Below the pieces are notes generated by a model, which worked only from the letters and a program-made list of their open reading frames with translations, made no database searches and was not told where the DNA came from. From Symbiodinium natans (lineage: Eukaryota; Sar; Dinophyceae; Suessiales; Symbiodiniaceae): a DNA stretch of 35,000 nucleotides. The stretch's first letter is position 1. Every line of letters starts with the position of its first letter. Location of the stretch: NCBI GenBank assembly GCA_905221605.1, contig CAJNDS010002568.1, forward strand, positions 968,913 to 1,003,912, read 5' to 3'. The translations under genes were made by a program, and so were the position numbers. Positions 8,558 through 19,146 of the stretch are shown here, piece by piece.

Positions 8558-8570
8558 GGTTATGAGCCCA
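8558..8570 (+). other. Primer-binding site, initiator-Met tRNA anticodon arm
   Basis: GGTTATGAGCCCA directly abuts the left LTR. It is complementary to the anticodon stem-loop of initiator methionine tRNA (CAU anticodon within GGGCUCAUAACC). Drosophila copia primes from the same internal tRNA region, using a cleaved half-tRNA rather than the 3' CCA end. This supports both the LTR boundary and the copia classification. Confidence 0.7.
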
Positions 8571-8618
8571 AATTAGGCTCCCTGTGGGTTTGTAAAGATT
8601 TTGTCCTTGTTTGGTGCA

Positions 8619-9437
8619 ATGGACATGATGCGGCGTCGATCTGAACCTGGACCGTTATCGGAGGCCAATGATGCCGAAGGAAATCACGGTGATGGGGGTG
8701 AAGAACGACAACAAGTGGTACAAGCACTGACGGATGGAAGGGAAGTTGCACTGGTGCAACAAACTTCTCAGGTGGAAAAATGAAGTGGTTCCATTTCCAG
8801 CAGCGAATGCTTTCTGGGGCGAGCGGGCTCATGAAGAAATGAGACTGAGGCAATCAAGGCCGGCAAGTCTTCCTGCGAGCGGAGGGGATAGAAGTGGTGA
8901 ACATACGAGGAGACCACCGTCGCTGCCAGATCTTCGGGATCGGGAACCTGACAAGCTGAGAGGCCATCGTCAGGTTTGATGGGGCGAGGTGACATTGGAG
9001 AGACACGGGTGGAAGAAAAACTGATTCCGGACACCACTGGTGTAGAACAAAGTGAAGATATGGCGATTGTCAAGCGTGCGTTGAAGGAGCGTTTGGCGCA
9101 TACAAAGGAGCTGGGAAGCAGGTTGCATAGAGTGGAGGAGAAGAGTTATACCTCTGCTGCATCTGGGTCGGCGTCCCATGCACGAAGCGCCGGTGTCGTA
9201 GACGCAAACGCTGTATATCCACCAGGTGTCAGCCCAGAGAAGCAGTTTCCGCCTGGACAGGTCTTTTACACTGATGGGTTGGGTAGCTTTTGGACTGTGT
9301 CACCAGATGGGACGTGGCTGCCTATCGAGGGTTATGATCTCCCAAGAGGTTGCAACCTTCAGCCAATGCCGGAGGATGTCAAGGTGGAGGTGGAAAAAGA
9401 AGTGCCAGTGTTGCATGTCCCTGAAGGGAGAGAGTGA
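8619..9437 (+). pseudogene. Element 1 Gag, N-terminal part (frameshifted)
   Basis: The first ATG after the primer-binding site opens a frame that closes at 8783. Similar sequence then continues in two other frames, 8734-8979 and 8976-9437. The last stretch contains VFYTDGLGSFWTVSPDGTWL, a Trp/Tyr/Gly-rich segment of the kind seen in the N-terminal parts of dinoflagellate copia Gag proteins. At least two frameshifts break it. After 9437 Gag sequence stops, and similar low-complexity Pro/Gly/Val sequence resumes near 12838, so the two parts were once adjacent or nearly so and are now separated by 3.4 kb. Confidence 0.5.
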
Positions 9438-9593
9438 AAGAGATTTGCCTTGCCCTCCAGCCCTTCCATGGCTTGGTCACGTTCTGCACGGAGTGCCTGG
9501 CAAAAAGTGACTCCACAGCCACTACCCTGAACAATTCTGAGTCTCATGTGTCAGAGAGTAAGGGTGGAAAAGAGCCAGGGAGGGAGGGAGGGA

Positions 9594-9776
<183 letters not shown>

Positions 9777-9840
9777 CATGCGGGATTTGAATTTGCCTCT
9801 GCTTCCAAGGCTTCCGCGTGTGCTTTCCGGTCTGCCTGGG

Positions 9841-10013
9841 CAAACATGACTCGAAAGTGGGCTGTCTTTCAGAAACACTAGAATACTAGCAAAATACAGG
9901 CAAGCCTACACGTGAGTTGCTACAAAGACACAAACATGACTCGAAAGTGAGCTGTCTTTCAAAAACCCTGGAAAAATACAGGAAAGCCTGCACATGAGTT
10001 GCTACCGAGTCAC
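9841..10013. repeat. 90-bp tandem duplication
   Basis: Two adjacent copies start with CAAACATGACTCGAAAGTG at 9841 and 9931. They share the rest of the unit with scattered substitutions and a few indels. They lie just beyond the stop codon of the antisense gene at 10002, perhaps in its 3' untranslated region. Confidence 0.8.
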
Positions 10014-11689
10014 ATCCCAAATGGCATCATACTTGTGTTTGGGGCAGGTTTCATTACACTCACTCATGTAGCAGAAGCAGCAGTAGGTCACTGGTGTTGT
10101 CGGTGATGGATACTCCGTCGTCACGTCACCCTCACCTTCATTAGCAATCAGGTTGCCATCAGCATCAAACGTCTTGCCTTTCGCTAAGAAGCAGAAAAAG
10201 CAGCAAGACATGGGTGTGGAAGGCGCAGGTGAGTCCGAGTGGTGCCACTAAGCTGAAGCCGCCACCTGTCACCCTGTCCGAGCTCAAGTTCGTGAGACTG
10301 ACAACTGGGGGGGCTTGCCATTCCACTTCCTCATCAGACTCCGCGACGAACAGATCTCTTGAGTCCGCCATGTGCCCAGGCTGGCCAGCGAAAAAAGCTC
10401 CAGGTGCTACACCAGCTTGACTTACATATCGCCACTGGAGCAAGGCATGTGCACAGAACTGAGAGCACACCGGAAACATCTGCAATTCACTGGAGCATGT
10501 GACAAACATCCGCAATTTGACATCAGTTGAAGAGCATGCCATGCTCTGAAGCACAATGTTTCTTGCACGAGACGCAAGAAGACTCTCTCAAAGCGTTTGT
10601 CTCATGTTCAGCTGGGGATTCCAAAATCAAAGCTCACACATCCACTTGTCTGCATAATGTCCCAACCAGCACGGGATGCCCCTATCAAATTTCTATCCCA
10701 CATTGAAAGCGCAGCCATTTCAGCAGACTAGATGGTATGACATGCTTCTGGACATCCCCTGGAGTCGGTTGTTGTTGACTCTGTCCAAGCAGCATGGAGC
10801 TGTCCCTGTGCTTCATATCCCCGGCTTTCCGTACTTCGCATGATGGATGACACAAAGCATATGGCTCAGACCAGCCATCAATGATCATAGGTCAAAGGCC
10901 AAGGCTAAGTTCAGTCAGACACTGACAGACACACTGCATGCTGTAAGCATTGGTGAGGCTGCCTGAACACACAGCTTGCTGTGCCAGATATCTTGGATTG
11001 CTTAAACTATGCGGGTGCATTCACCGTCCTCCAGGACAACAGCCGCTTTCACAAACCAAACAGGCTTGGCAGCAGACAGAAGCTTCTGTGTCGGCCAAAA
11101 TCGCAGGCGCCAGTGCATTCGGATCGACTCGGCAGCCTGTGCAGCAAGCCACCCTGCTATGGCCTAGGTTCCTAAAGGCTACTGGCAACAGAAGGCAATG
11201 TGCTGGCTGTCCTCCAGCAGCTTTGGCTCGAACACCGACATCAAACTGGTCAATTTGGCATTGGCAGCTTGCACTGCATTCGGGCGCCAGCACAAGTTTT
11301 TGTTCCTTTTGAGCCTCAGTTGATTCACTCCTGTTACGTCAAGAACTCTCACTGCAATTCTGAATGGACGCCATTGCCCAAAGCAGCCCAGTGTCTCAAA
11401 CTGATCTTCCCCGGAGCCATTTGACACTTCGGCTGGACGTCGATGTTCGTGCCCACCGATGGTCAAATCAGGGTGGCCAGTCTTTTCAAGATCTTGAATG
11501 CACTTGCACATGGTCATCGGGTCAGAGTCCGAGCCCCTTTGCTCATAGATCACCTTGACCATGTCATTGTCCAGGTTGAAAAGGAACGCCTTTCCCGGAT
11601 GGTCCTCAAGAGCATGGCTGACCAGCATTGCCCTGGAAACAAACAGGTCATTCAAGAATCATACTGCAAGGTTGCACAACACTCAGCTC

Positions 11690-12220
11690 CTCCATGAACT
11701 TGTCACACTTGGCTTCCACCAGCCATGTTCCTGCACCGTGACAAAGCGCGAACTTGGTGTCCAGGCAGCCTTCCCCACCAGACGCACATACCCAAAGTTC
11801 CGGGCCCTCTGTGATCTTGAACATGATGTTGGACCCGGGCGGTCCAGCAATCGTCTGGCAAACATTCTGCAAGTCATCAACTTTCTTGATTGTGGCCGCT
11901 GCTGCATTGACAGCCACAGGCGCTTCACCGGCAGCACCATTGGCCTCTGCCTGGGTACCTGCCAAGGTGTAGCTCCGGCCGAACTTCGCCAGCATTGCTC
12001 TCCATTCTCGGGACCGGATGGGGTCCAGCAACCACTCGGACCTCACCGACTGCGGGAGGTGCAGCCGGAGTCCACCACCCTCACCTTCAAGCGAGCACAA
12101 ATTAAGTTTTGGAAGGGTCGGTGGGTCGACCGGCTTGCCATCTTGTGAGCGCAGCGGTGGCGGTGTCACATCATAGGCCGGGGTCATGTTGCCCAATGGG
12201 CCCGTCTTCGTCTTCCAACC
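11690..12220 (-). pseudogene. Antisense gene, long exon
   Basis: Starts after the intron acceptor at 12220 and stays open to 11648. It includes GNMTPAYDVTPPPLRSQDG and, further on, LWVCASGGEGCLDTKFALCH. The downstream limit is set by the next segment starting at 11632 after TTTCCAG; a GA donor near 11686 would restore a continuous frame. No known domain is evident. The Gly/Trp/Cys-rich C-terminal half may be a compact beta-rich fold, but this is inference. Confidence 0.45.
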
Positions 12221-12313
12221 CTGAGGGAATGGGTTGAGGTGGGGACCTTCGTGCGTTCTATCACTTCTGCCCTTTTGCCCACAAAAGCTGACCTAAAGTT
12301 GCAGCAGCCTGAC
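12221..12313 (-). other. Spliceosomal intron, 93 nt
   Basis: On the minus strand CTCGAG|GTCAGG begins the intron and CCCTCAG|GGTTGG ends it. Removal joins NELLE to GWKTKTGPLG in phase 0, and the unspliced frame stops within 21 nt of the donor. An intact intron means the segment derives from genomic DNA or unspliced antisense RNA, not from a processed transcript. Confidence 0.65.
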
Positions 12314-12837
12314 CTCGAGGAGCTCATTGCCCAGCACAGTCGTGGCAAAGGCGTGATTTGTCATGTTCTCTGTCACGCTGAAGACCGGGATTCCCATTGC
12401 AACGCAAGCCTCCTCCAGGAAGCCGTCGTACAGCGTGGAGTGTATCACGATTGCACGCTTCCGCGCCACAGGCTCACCCTTGTTAAACAAAAGCTCAAGA
12501 CAAGTCACTGCTCAGGATGACTCTGTGGCACTGGACAGGCACTCATGTGGATCACGATTGCACGCAGCTGTGTGGCTGAGAAGGCCCATCAGGACACTCT
12601 GCCACACCTCCTTTCCAGAGAACCACTCTGCAGTTTCTTGCAGGTCGGTGTAGTTCTTGCGTGCATCACAGGCGTACCCCCACCGGCTTGTCGACCGGAA
12701 CACGCCAGGAGCTCTCTGGCAGCGCTGGTGCTGTTTCTGCAAGCCCACGGAGGCGCCAGAGATCTGAGTTCACATGGTAGTTCACCTGGTTACCACCGCT
12801 GAACCATCCCCCAGCGAGCTCCACAGGCAATGAATAT

Positions 12838-13873
12838 ATGGGAGGTGCGCCAGGTCTGACACAGGTTCCAGTGGTTCCCCTACCGGCAGGAAGCGCTGCA
12901 GTTCCGATGATGAATCCGCCCGGCTTTATGTCTGCTCGGGAGGCGTCGTCACATGTGGATGCTGCGGGGTCAGGTGGATACACAATGGTGGACGGTGTTC
13001 CGTATCGGTGGAAAATGGTTGCTGGAAAGTTGGAATTGGAAAAGGTTCCACTGACAGCGCCTACGTCTGGTGTGGGATATGGGTCTCTGCCAAGGCCCAC
13101 TGGTGGTGTGAGTTTACCTCAAGCTGCAGTAGTGCCTCGGGCAATGCCGCCAGCTGGTAATATTTCTGGGACGGAACGTCCAGGCTCTTGGAAAACATGT
13201 GACGCTGCCTACGCTGGCAGAATACACTCCAAGCAATCCCACGGCGCTAGGAGATTGGATCACAATGATTGAGCCAATGTTATCTTCGCTGACGGATACA
13301 GGTAGAGTGCGGTGGCAAGGCGTCCATTCAAGGGCGTATCAGGTGTATGCCAAATGGTTGAGTGTCTCCCCGTGGAAAGGTTGGGCATCAAGGCCGAGCT
13401 GGAAGGGGTCAAGGTGGTTCAGACTGCGCATGTGTTGCTTGAGCAAAGGGCGGTGTCCCTGTTGTTGCAAGCGATCCCGGAGAGATTAACAACTGAGATC
13501 GTTTCCACTCGAATGCTGGGGCCCACGATGATATTTTACAAGTTATTGACGGTCTACCAGCCAGGTGGAGCTCACGAGGGCAGTACGATGCTGAACTTCT
13601 TGGTGCAACCATCCTCTGCTACCTCGGTTTCCGAAGCAATCAAGGGAGTACGCCAATGGGCGCAGTGGCGTTCCCGGTTGAGGGAACTCAGGGCAAATGA
13701 ACCTGATGCTACCCTGCTTATCAAGGGATTGGATGCATTATCGTCAACTTTGCTGGCGAAACACCCTACGGTTCATTTTAGAGTGGCCTCCTTTCGGGAG
13801 AAATTGGGAGTGGACTACTCTCCAACATCTGAAACTGCGACACAACTAGCTGAAATGCTGCAAGCAGAGTTTG
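12838..13873 (+). pseudogene. Element 1 Gag, central part
   Basis: Gag sequence is in frame from 12838, shifts near 13200, and shifts back near 13360, so two compensating indels are present. The part from 13312 has the conserved dinoflagellate copia Gag pattern: ERLGIKAELEGVKV, LLEQRAVSLLLQAIPERLTT, YQPGG, then RQWAQWRSRLRELRANEPD. This is the helical capsid-like core. The segment ends where a LINE has inserted at 13857-13873. The open frame then runs into the LINE, giving an artificial 580-codon Gag/RNase H fusion that stops at 15054. Confidence 0.75.
13857..13873. repeat. LINE target-site duplication, left
   Basis: GCTGCAAGCAGAGTTTG here is identical to 15123-15139. It is 17 bp long, typical of target-primed insertion of a non-LTR element. 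Gag reads through one copy in frame when the insert is ignored. Confidence 0.92.
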
Positions 13874-14200
13874 CGGAACTCTACGCGGCAGTTCTGGCCC
13901 TCAAAGCCACTTCCGGAAGTATCACTCTTGTGTCGGATTGTGCTAATTTCGTGAACATTGCCACGTCACTACAGGCGCATGACTATGAGTACGAAGATGT
14001 GGGAGCGCTTGACAACCCTGATCTATGGCTCTCTTTCATTCAAGAAGTCAAAGGTTCAAATCGGGACTGTATCTTTCAAAAAGTCAAGGCCCATGTCAAG
14101 GATAATGATACTTCACAGCCTGCTGCGTTTACTAAAGGAAACGCGAGGGCTGATGCACTTGCTAAAGCATGTGCAAAGGAAGAAGCTGCAAGAAAGCTCG
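13874..14200 (+). pseudogene. LINE RNase H domain (truncated)
   Basis: The translation has RNase H landmarks in order: a Glu in AELYAAVLALK, an Asp in LVSDCANFV, KVKAHV, and GNARADALAKACA with the last catalytic Asp. The first beta-strand with the first catalytic Asp is missing because of the 5' truncation, so it cannot be active. Reading continues in the same frame to 15054 without recognisable domains, probably LINE C-terminal or untranslated sequence. An alternative, a cellular RNase H, is unlikely given the target-site duplications. Confidence 0.75.
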
Positions 14201-15122
14201 CTGAACTGCAGCCCCTTATTTTACGAGCCATTGATATTCAGACTCACTTGGTTGCCACTCTGATCTCGCGCAAGGATGACACGGGCATTGATTGCGAACT
14301 TGAGACTCCGAGTTTTTATGTTTCCGGTGGAGCCAAGCGAGTGAGTATCACTTGCAGTTGCCAGCCTAGGACTAGGTGCCGTGTCAAACAACCCGTTGTA
14401 TGTAGGGGTGATTGTATTAATGTGTTTGCGGGTAGGGTTGAGGCTCTTTTTTGTAGGAGTGTTGAACAGGGTGGTGTGCCTGAGCGTACCTTACTCTGCA
14501 AACTTGGGGTGGTTCATCCTACTTTAAATAGAGCAATGACCTCTCCGGTCCTTGCATCGGCTGCTTTGCCGTTGCTGGACATACTACCCATTAAAGTGGG
14601 TGGCGCTGCCGTGCACCAGGAGGTGCTTGCTCAGATGTCTGCATTTGTGTCGGATGGGAAGTGGTCTTGGGGCTCCAGGCACACTGTTGGTAGATGCTGC
14701 TGGGTTTTGTTGCTGGTTGATTTTGTGGCCTCTTTCGGACTTCATCGGAGTTTTATTCATAGCAGACTTCCCATCGGCAAAGCTGTGCGCAGATTCCGAG
14801 ATTTAATGTTGCACATTCTGGCGCTGCACGGCTGCAAGGCTGAGGCAGTCACAGGGCTTTCTACTCTTAAAACTGTCGGTTTAGGTCATACCTCCGGCTT
14901 GACTTGCCTCCGCCGGTTCAGCCACCCTAATGCCATCTGGTGTTTTGTACTTCGTCTTGGTAACAAGGTCGTGCCGAAACCCTCTCATAAAAAGTCAATC
15001 GCTTCACTTATTCCAGATTGGTCTTTCTTGAGTGTAGGCCTTCCATCGCTGTGACTTCTTTCGGCTTGATGTGGATCACACTCCGGATGCTCGTGCGGCT
15101 ACGTGAGGATAGTGAGTAAAAA
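13874..15122 (+). mobile_element. 5'-truncated LINE insertion in gag
   Basis: The 1,249-bp insert is bounded by identical 17-bp direct repeats and ends in AGTGAGTAAAAA, a short A-rich tail. Its 5' end starts inside an RNase H coding sequence, so the element is strongly 5'-truncated, the usual outcome of target-primed reverse transcription. The remainder is the 3' end of the element. The reverse transcriptase and endonuclease are not present. It is in the same orientation as the host element. Confidence 0.85.
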
Positions 15123-15139
15123 GCTGCAAGCAGAGTTTG
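15123..15139. repeat. LINE target-site duplication, right
   Basis: Second copy of the 17-bp repeat. It directly follows the A-rich tail of the LINE and continues into gag. Confidence 0.92.
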
Positions 15140-15752
15140 AACTGCTATTGCAGAGTGCTGGTGATCAGGAGGTGAAGCAGGACTCGGAGAAAAGGGCGAG
15201 ATTGAACAAAGCCCAAAAGGGGAATGGTGACGAGGCAGACGAGGGTGACAAAGGCAAAGGGAAAGGCAAAAGATACAACAACGACGGTGAACGTCCTTTC
15301 TGTTGGATATATGGGAAGACTGATGCAGGCTGCAGGTTTGGTTCACGCTGCAAGTTTCGCCACGACAAGGACTCCCTGGAGCGTGGAAGATGTTTTGAAT
15401 GTGGGGCCGTTGGCCAGTTACAGCCGCAGTGTCCATACAAAGATGGTGCGGTCTCAATGCAGACCCGAATTCAGAAAGAAATAAACCCACAGGGAATTCT
15501 CCCAAAGGGGGGAAAGGCGGCAAAGGTGCGAAATGGGGAGATGCCAAAAAGGCAGAAGTGGCTGAAGGAGGAGATGAGGCGGTTAATGTGGGATCGGAAA
15601 GAGGTTCTGCAAGTCCCTCATCACCATCAACACCCAATCAAGTCATTGCTGAGGCGTTAGAGGTGCTGAAATCTCTGAAACTGTCACCAACGCATTCTGC
15701 ATCAAGCGGGGATCCCAGTATTCGGATGTTATGTGGTCCTGGGGTTTTTTAG
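15140..15752 (+). pseudogene. Element 1 Gag, C-terminal zinc-finger part
   Basis: Continues Gag after the LINE. A Gly/Lys repeat (KGKGKGK) is followed by a C-x9-C-x5-C-x3-H finger beginning CWIYGKTDAGC. Next comes a zinc knuckle beginning CFECG in which the expected His is Gln, so the knuckle is probably inactive. The first frame stops at 15660. Related sequence goes on in another frame (15399-15752) through a Ser/Pro-rich linker. Two types of zinc finger in Gag are typical of this group and suggest RNA binding during packaging. Confidence 0.7.
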
Positions 15753-15764
15753 CATGGAAGGAGG

Positions 15765-16517
15765 GTGGCTTGGGTGGAGACAGCTGCTACGCATCTTGTG
15801 CGGACGCTTTTTGCCTGGGAATGTTTGCCGAACACTACTGTTAATGTGCAAAGCGCGCTTGGTGGTGTGGCTATGAGGATCACAGAGAAAAGGACCTTGA
15901 TTGGGGAGGACAATGGGCCCCTGATTATTCCCCTCTGGTTGGTTTTAGAGTTTGGGGCGAACCTCACCGTGATCAATGGGATGTGTCAGGTGGGGGCAAA
16001 ATCTTCGCTGGACCAGCTCTTATGGTTTGAACACGGCTGCTTGGTGATGGACGACAAGACAGCTGAGAAGATGGTGCTGAAGCGTGCTTTTGGGTCCCAC
16101 TCTCAATGGAGGAGTGGAAGGGCGGACTGTGGAGTCGGTTCGTCAGATGCCACGTTGTTGCCGAAGCAGGGAGAAGGCCGAGGAGTATGCGTCCTTCGTG
16201 TGGCCAGAGCCTCAGACACCAGTGAGTGTTCTGGAATGGGCATGTTGGATTCGGGGGCATCACATCCTCTCCGATCGCAGCAAAAGGTGATGGTGTCTTT
16301 AGCTGTTGGATCTAGGGAGATGTGTATTACCAAAGGTGGAACCCTGGTAACTCCTGAAGAGGTGGATCCACAATGGCGTGGGGGTAAGTGCACAGCCTCG
16401 CACCCTGTTCTGGGAGAGCCTCGCGTTCGAGATCTGAATGGGTGTCCTTGTTTGGAAAAGATGTGGCGCTTCAGATCATTGATGAAATGGATTGGTGTTC
16501 ACCCAAACAAGTATTAA
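15765..16517 (+). pseudogene. Element 1 aspartic protease region
   Basis: The frame contains GMGMLDSGASHPLR; DSGA (Asp codon 16248-16250) is the catalytic triad variant of retroviral-type aspartic proteases. It is followed by a hydrophobic strand and DLNGCPCL, as in dinoflagellate copia polyproteins. The frame leaves register near 16430 and the sequence continues in the 16388-17089 frame. The expected role is cleavage of the Gag-Pol polyprotein. The catalytic residues are intact, but the surrounding frameshifts make expression as part of Pol unlikely. Confidence 0.7.
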
Positions 16518-16559
16518 GGGTGGCACGTATAGTTCAAGGGTGTCCGAATTCGGACAATG

Positions 16560-17480
16560 AAGTGGCCGTAAATGCGTCGTTGCAAAGCGCAGCGCGGACA
16601 GCGCCAGCGAACGAAGAAGGGTTCGTCCAGGCTCGTTGGCGATTTCTTCGGTGGTATTATGGAGAAGTACCAGAACATATGCTGATGGAGCTGTTGCCAC
16701 ATGGTGATATTGCAGCGTTGCCTTTCAACCGTCATAAAAGGCGACGGGTGGCGCGTGCAAAAAGGGTGGTTGTTCACCTGTTTTCGGGAAAACAAAAATG
16801 GCATTTTCCCAGCCGAGATGTGGAGGTACTGGAGTTGGATTTGAAGAAAGGTGGAGACCTACACAATCCGAGCGTCTGGAAGTATCTTTTGCATCTGGCG
16901 GCTGAAGGAAAGGTGGTGGCTGTGTTTGGGGGACCGCCATGCAGGACGGTGTCAAGGCTGAGGGGTGAAGACGGTGGTCCACCTGTATTACGTCGACGCC
17001 GGGGTCCTGAACGTTTTGGTTTGAAGAGTCTTTCCTGGCCGCATCAAGAATTAGCGCAAAAGGATGGTGTATTATTTCTGAAGATATGACGGGGCGGTGC
17101 ATTCAAGATGTGGAATCGCTGGAGTCACCAATGGGAGCTCTGTCTTCTTTGGCATGGAAAGTCCAGGAGACCCTGAGCTCATAGGGAAGGATTTCTCTCA
17201 GAATCAAAAGAAGGTCTTGAGCGCTGAGGATCTTGTGGATGGTTCTCAGGAAGGGAACTCAAGTCCCACTTTCTGGAGTTGGCCAGAAGTGAAATGTTTT
17301 TGCGAGCGTTATGGGATGTACGCTGCACACTTTGATCAAGGAGGGTTGGGACATGCTCTGGTGGAGCCTACGACTTTCCTGGTGTCTGATGGAGAACTAT
17401 GGGAATCGTTGGAACAAGTTCGCGTGGTGGTTCCGTGGTCGGCGACATTCGCTTCAACCCTGGAAGAGCGTATTGGCCAA
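16560..17480 (+). pseudogene. Element 1 cytosine-methyltransferase-like domain
   Basis: Lies between protease and integrase. It contains VVVHLFSGKQKWHF, resembling motif I (LFSG) of C5-cytosine methyltransferases. FGGPPCRTVSRLR follows, with the Pro-Cys of motif IV (Cys codon 16938-16940), and then ERFGLKSL. The next frame (17097-17582) continues with FFGMESPGDPE, similar to the ENV-type motif, and the segments FWSWPEVKCFCERYGM and HFDQGGLGHALVEPTTF. Frames 16388-17089 and 17097-17582 differ by one shift. No clear target-recognition region is visible, so catalytic ability is doubtful even in an intact copy. The order protease, this domain, integrase differs from element 2. Confidence 0.6.
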
Positions 17481-17556
17481 TCCTCTGTATGGGCGCGATG
17501 GGCGTTCGGGTTGGTAAAAAGAATACGTCACAGGTTGGCACAATGGTTGCAGGAAA

Positions 17557-18342
17557 GCGAGCTGAACGGGAGACTATGCTGATGAGCGGGCCTTTCGTGA
17601 CCATTGCCTTCGGGGGCATATTCCCTTTCGACGGGCTTGTCAGGTTTGTGTGTCTGCTGCTGGAAAGGAGCGTCGTCACGTGCGACGAAAACATGGGGAT
17701 GGTTACACTTTATCCTTGGATTTGGCGGGTCCTTACAAGTGTTCCAAAGATGCTCACCAACAGAAACCGCGACACGCTGTTATTGGTGTTTATCAACTTC
17801 CAGTATTGGATCCCAATGTGGGTCGCCGTCCAGAAAAGGAGGAAGATACGGGCGAGGTCGAAGATCAAGTGGGAGATGGGGGCGCTGGTGTCGGAGCGTG
17901 GCTTGGTGATGCAGCTGCAAACTTTGAGGAGGAGGACTCTGAACCAGTGGAACCTGCACCAGTTCTGGAGGCGGAAGTATCAAAAATTCAAGCGTCTGCA
18001 AAATCCTGGAAGGAGCTGAAAGACCACTTGACCCAACCTGTCCGCATGATCAACTTTGTGATGGTGGAGCCAATTGTGGACAAACAACAAACTACAGTCC
18101 TTTCGGCTGTTCAACGGATGTTGGTGCGCTTGCAGAGACAGGGGTATCCGGTGTTGAGAATCCACTCGGGTCGAGCGGGGGAGTTCGTCAATGCACGATT
18201 TCGCTCCTTTTGTGAAGCTCGTCTGATATATATATATATATATATAGATATAGGACCACCGGTGATCCTGGAGTCCCGCAAACAAATGGGCGTGCTGAAT
18301 CATGTGTGGGTTTATTCAAACGTGGTGTACGGTCGCTCCTAA
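17557..18342 (+). pseudogene. Element 1 integrase, N-terminal and core
   Basis: The open frame includes a zinc-binding H-x4-H-x6-C-x2-C segment (DHCLRGH then CQVC), then TLSLDLAGPYK with the first catalytic Asp. Further on it reads RIHSGRAGEFVNARF, where the second catalytic Asp is replaced by Gly. An acidic insertion (about 17840-17960) separates the core strands. Shortly after, a 21-bp AT microsatellite (18226-18246) puts the rest out of frame. Both lesions predict an inactive integrase. Confidence 0.75.
18226..18246. repeat. (AT)n microsatellite in integrase
   Basis: A run of 21 alternating A/T bases that encodes IYIYIY in the integrase frame and breaks the reading frame before the third catalytic residue. 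Confidence 0.95.
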
Positions 18343-18855
18343 AGGAGGCGCGATTGGGACCGACGTACTGGGCACTTGCAGCTCGTCATTGGTCAATGTT
18401 ACGGTGGCGCAAAGCTGAAAGGGAGCTGGGGTTGAATCCCAAAGCATTGCTTCCCTTTGTTGCTCAAGTTCATGTGTGAAACGTCGTCCTTGGGAGTTGC
18501 TGGGTCCGGATGGGACAAAAAAGGGTCGGCAATGGGTCGATCGCACGCAACCCGCGCTTCTTCTTGGTCCATGCGATGACCTTCCTGGTGGCTATTGGGT
18601 GGAAGCGCAAGGGACAGCAAAAGATCCGGATGAACTGGTATTGTTTCCCTGCACTACAATCTTTTCAACTACCAAGGAACCGCCGGCTTTAGAGCTTGAG
18701 GGGGTGGTGGAAGAACAGGAGCCTTCGCCTCCGCAACAAAGAGTTCGTGGGAAGCGGCCGGCTCTGGGCCTCGTTGGGGAAGAAGCTCCTCCGTTGCCGC
18801 CGCCACCTGACCCTCCAGAAGGTGTCGACGATCGAGTAAAAGACAGAGGACGCTA
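18250..18855 (+). pseudogene. Element 1 integrase, C-terminal part
   Basis: In a shifted frame TTGDPGVPQTNGRAES carries the third catalytic residue (Glu in GRAES). A helical stretch ending HWSMLRWRKAERELG follows. A further shift near 18475 leads to VKRRPWELLG, the usual integrase C-terminal segment, and a Pro-rich tail ending at the stop at 18854-18856. In other dinoflagellate copia elements reverse transcriptase follows; here there is none. Confidence 0.7.
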
Positions 18856-18856
18856 G

Positions 18857-19146
18857 GCCGTTATTCACAACCCAGGGCCAGAACGCTATGTAAGCGCTCA
18901 AAAAGGAGTGGGTGGTGGACGCTGACTTCCTTGGTGAGGAACGGTTTACTGGAATGTAGACCTTGTCCGTGTGAGGTGAAGAGATCCTCAGCGGTAAAGT
19001 TCGGCCAATGTGCTGACAGTTCGTCCTGGAAGACGTTAAACCACAGAATTCATTTCATGCAGCGGGCTGTTGCCGATATGGGCAGCTTTTGGCCAAAGGT
19101 CTGCACCTCCAGAGAACGTGTCTAGAAAATCCTCGGACAGGGGGAG
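18857..19146 (+). other. Element 1 3' remnant and polypurine tract
   Basis: Only 290 bp lie between the integrase end and the right LTR, too short for reverse transcriptase and RNase H. The deletion or original loss therefore removed about 1.5-2 kb. Short open stretches such as SHPRARTLCKRS-like sequence occur but are not assignable. The last bases, ACAGGGGGAG (19137-19146), are a polypurine tract directly abutting the LTR and would prime plus-strand synthesis. Confidence 0.65.

Larger units (their letters stand above)
10002..12830 (-). pseudogene. Antisense intron-containing host-type gene inside gag
   Basis: A set of coding segments on the minus strand covers most of this interval. Segments in transcription order are 12540-12800 (frameshifted, with LWRLRGLAETAPALPESSWR), 12314-12490 (YDGFLEEACVAMGIPVFSVT), about 11690-12220, about 11300-11632, 10220-10554 and 10002-10183. 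One intron is clear: 12221-12313, a GT-AG intron joining two open segments in phase 0. Others fit GA-, GC- or GT-AG boundaries less certainly. The protein style matches large unnamed dinoflagellate families, but I cannot name it. The 5' end is missing and the first segment needs a one-base shift in a G run, so it is probably a partial, decayed copy. It interrupts gag of element 1. Confidence 0.5.

Noticed and set aside
11555-12148. A 197-codon plus-strand gene
   Set aside because: It overlaps the minus-strand coding segments, which have a verified in-phase intron and more natural composition. The plus frame has no domain.
13312-15054. A genuine 580-residue Gag/RNase H protein
   Set aside because: Exact 17-bp duplications and an A-tail show that the second half is an inserted LINE; Gag continues after it.
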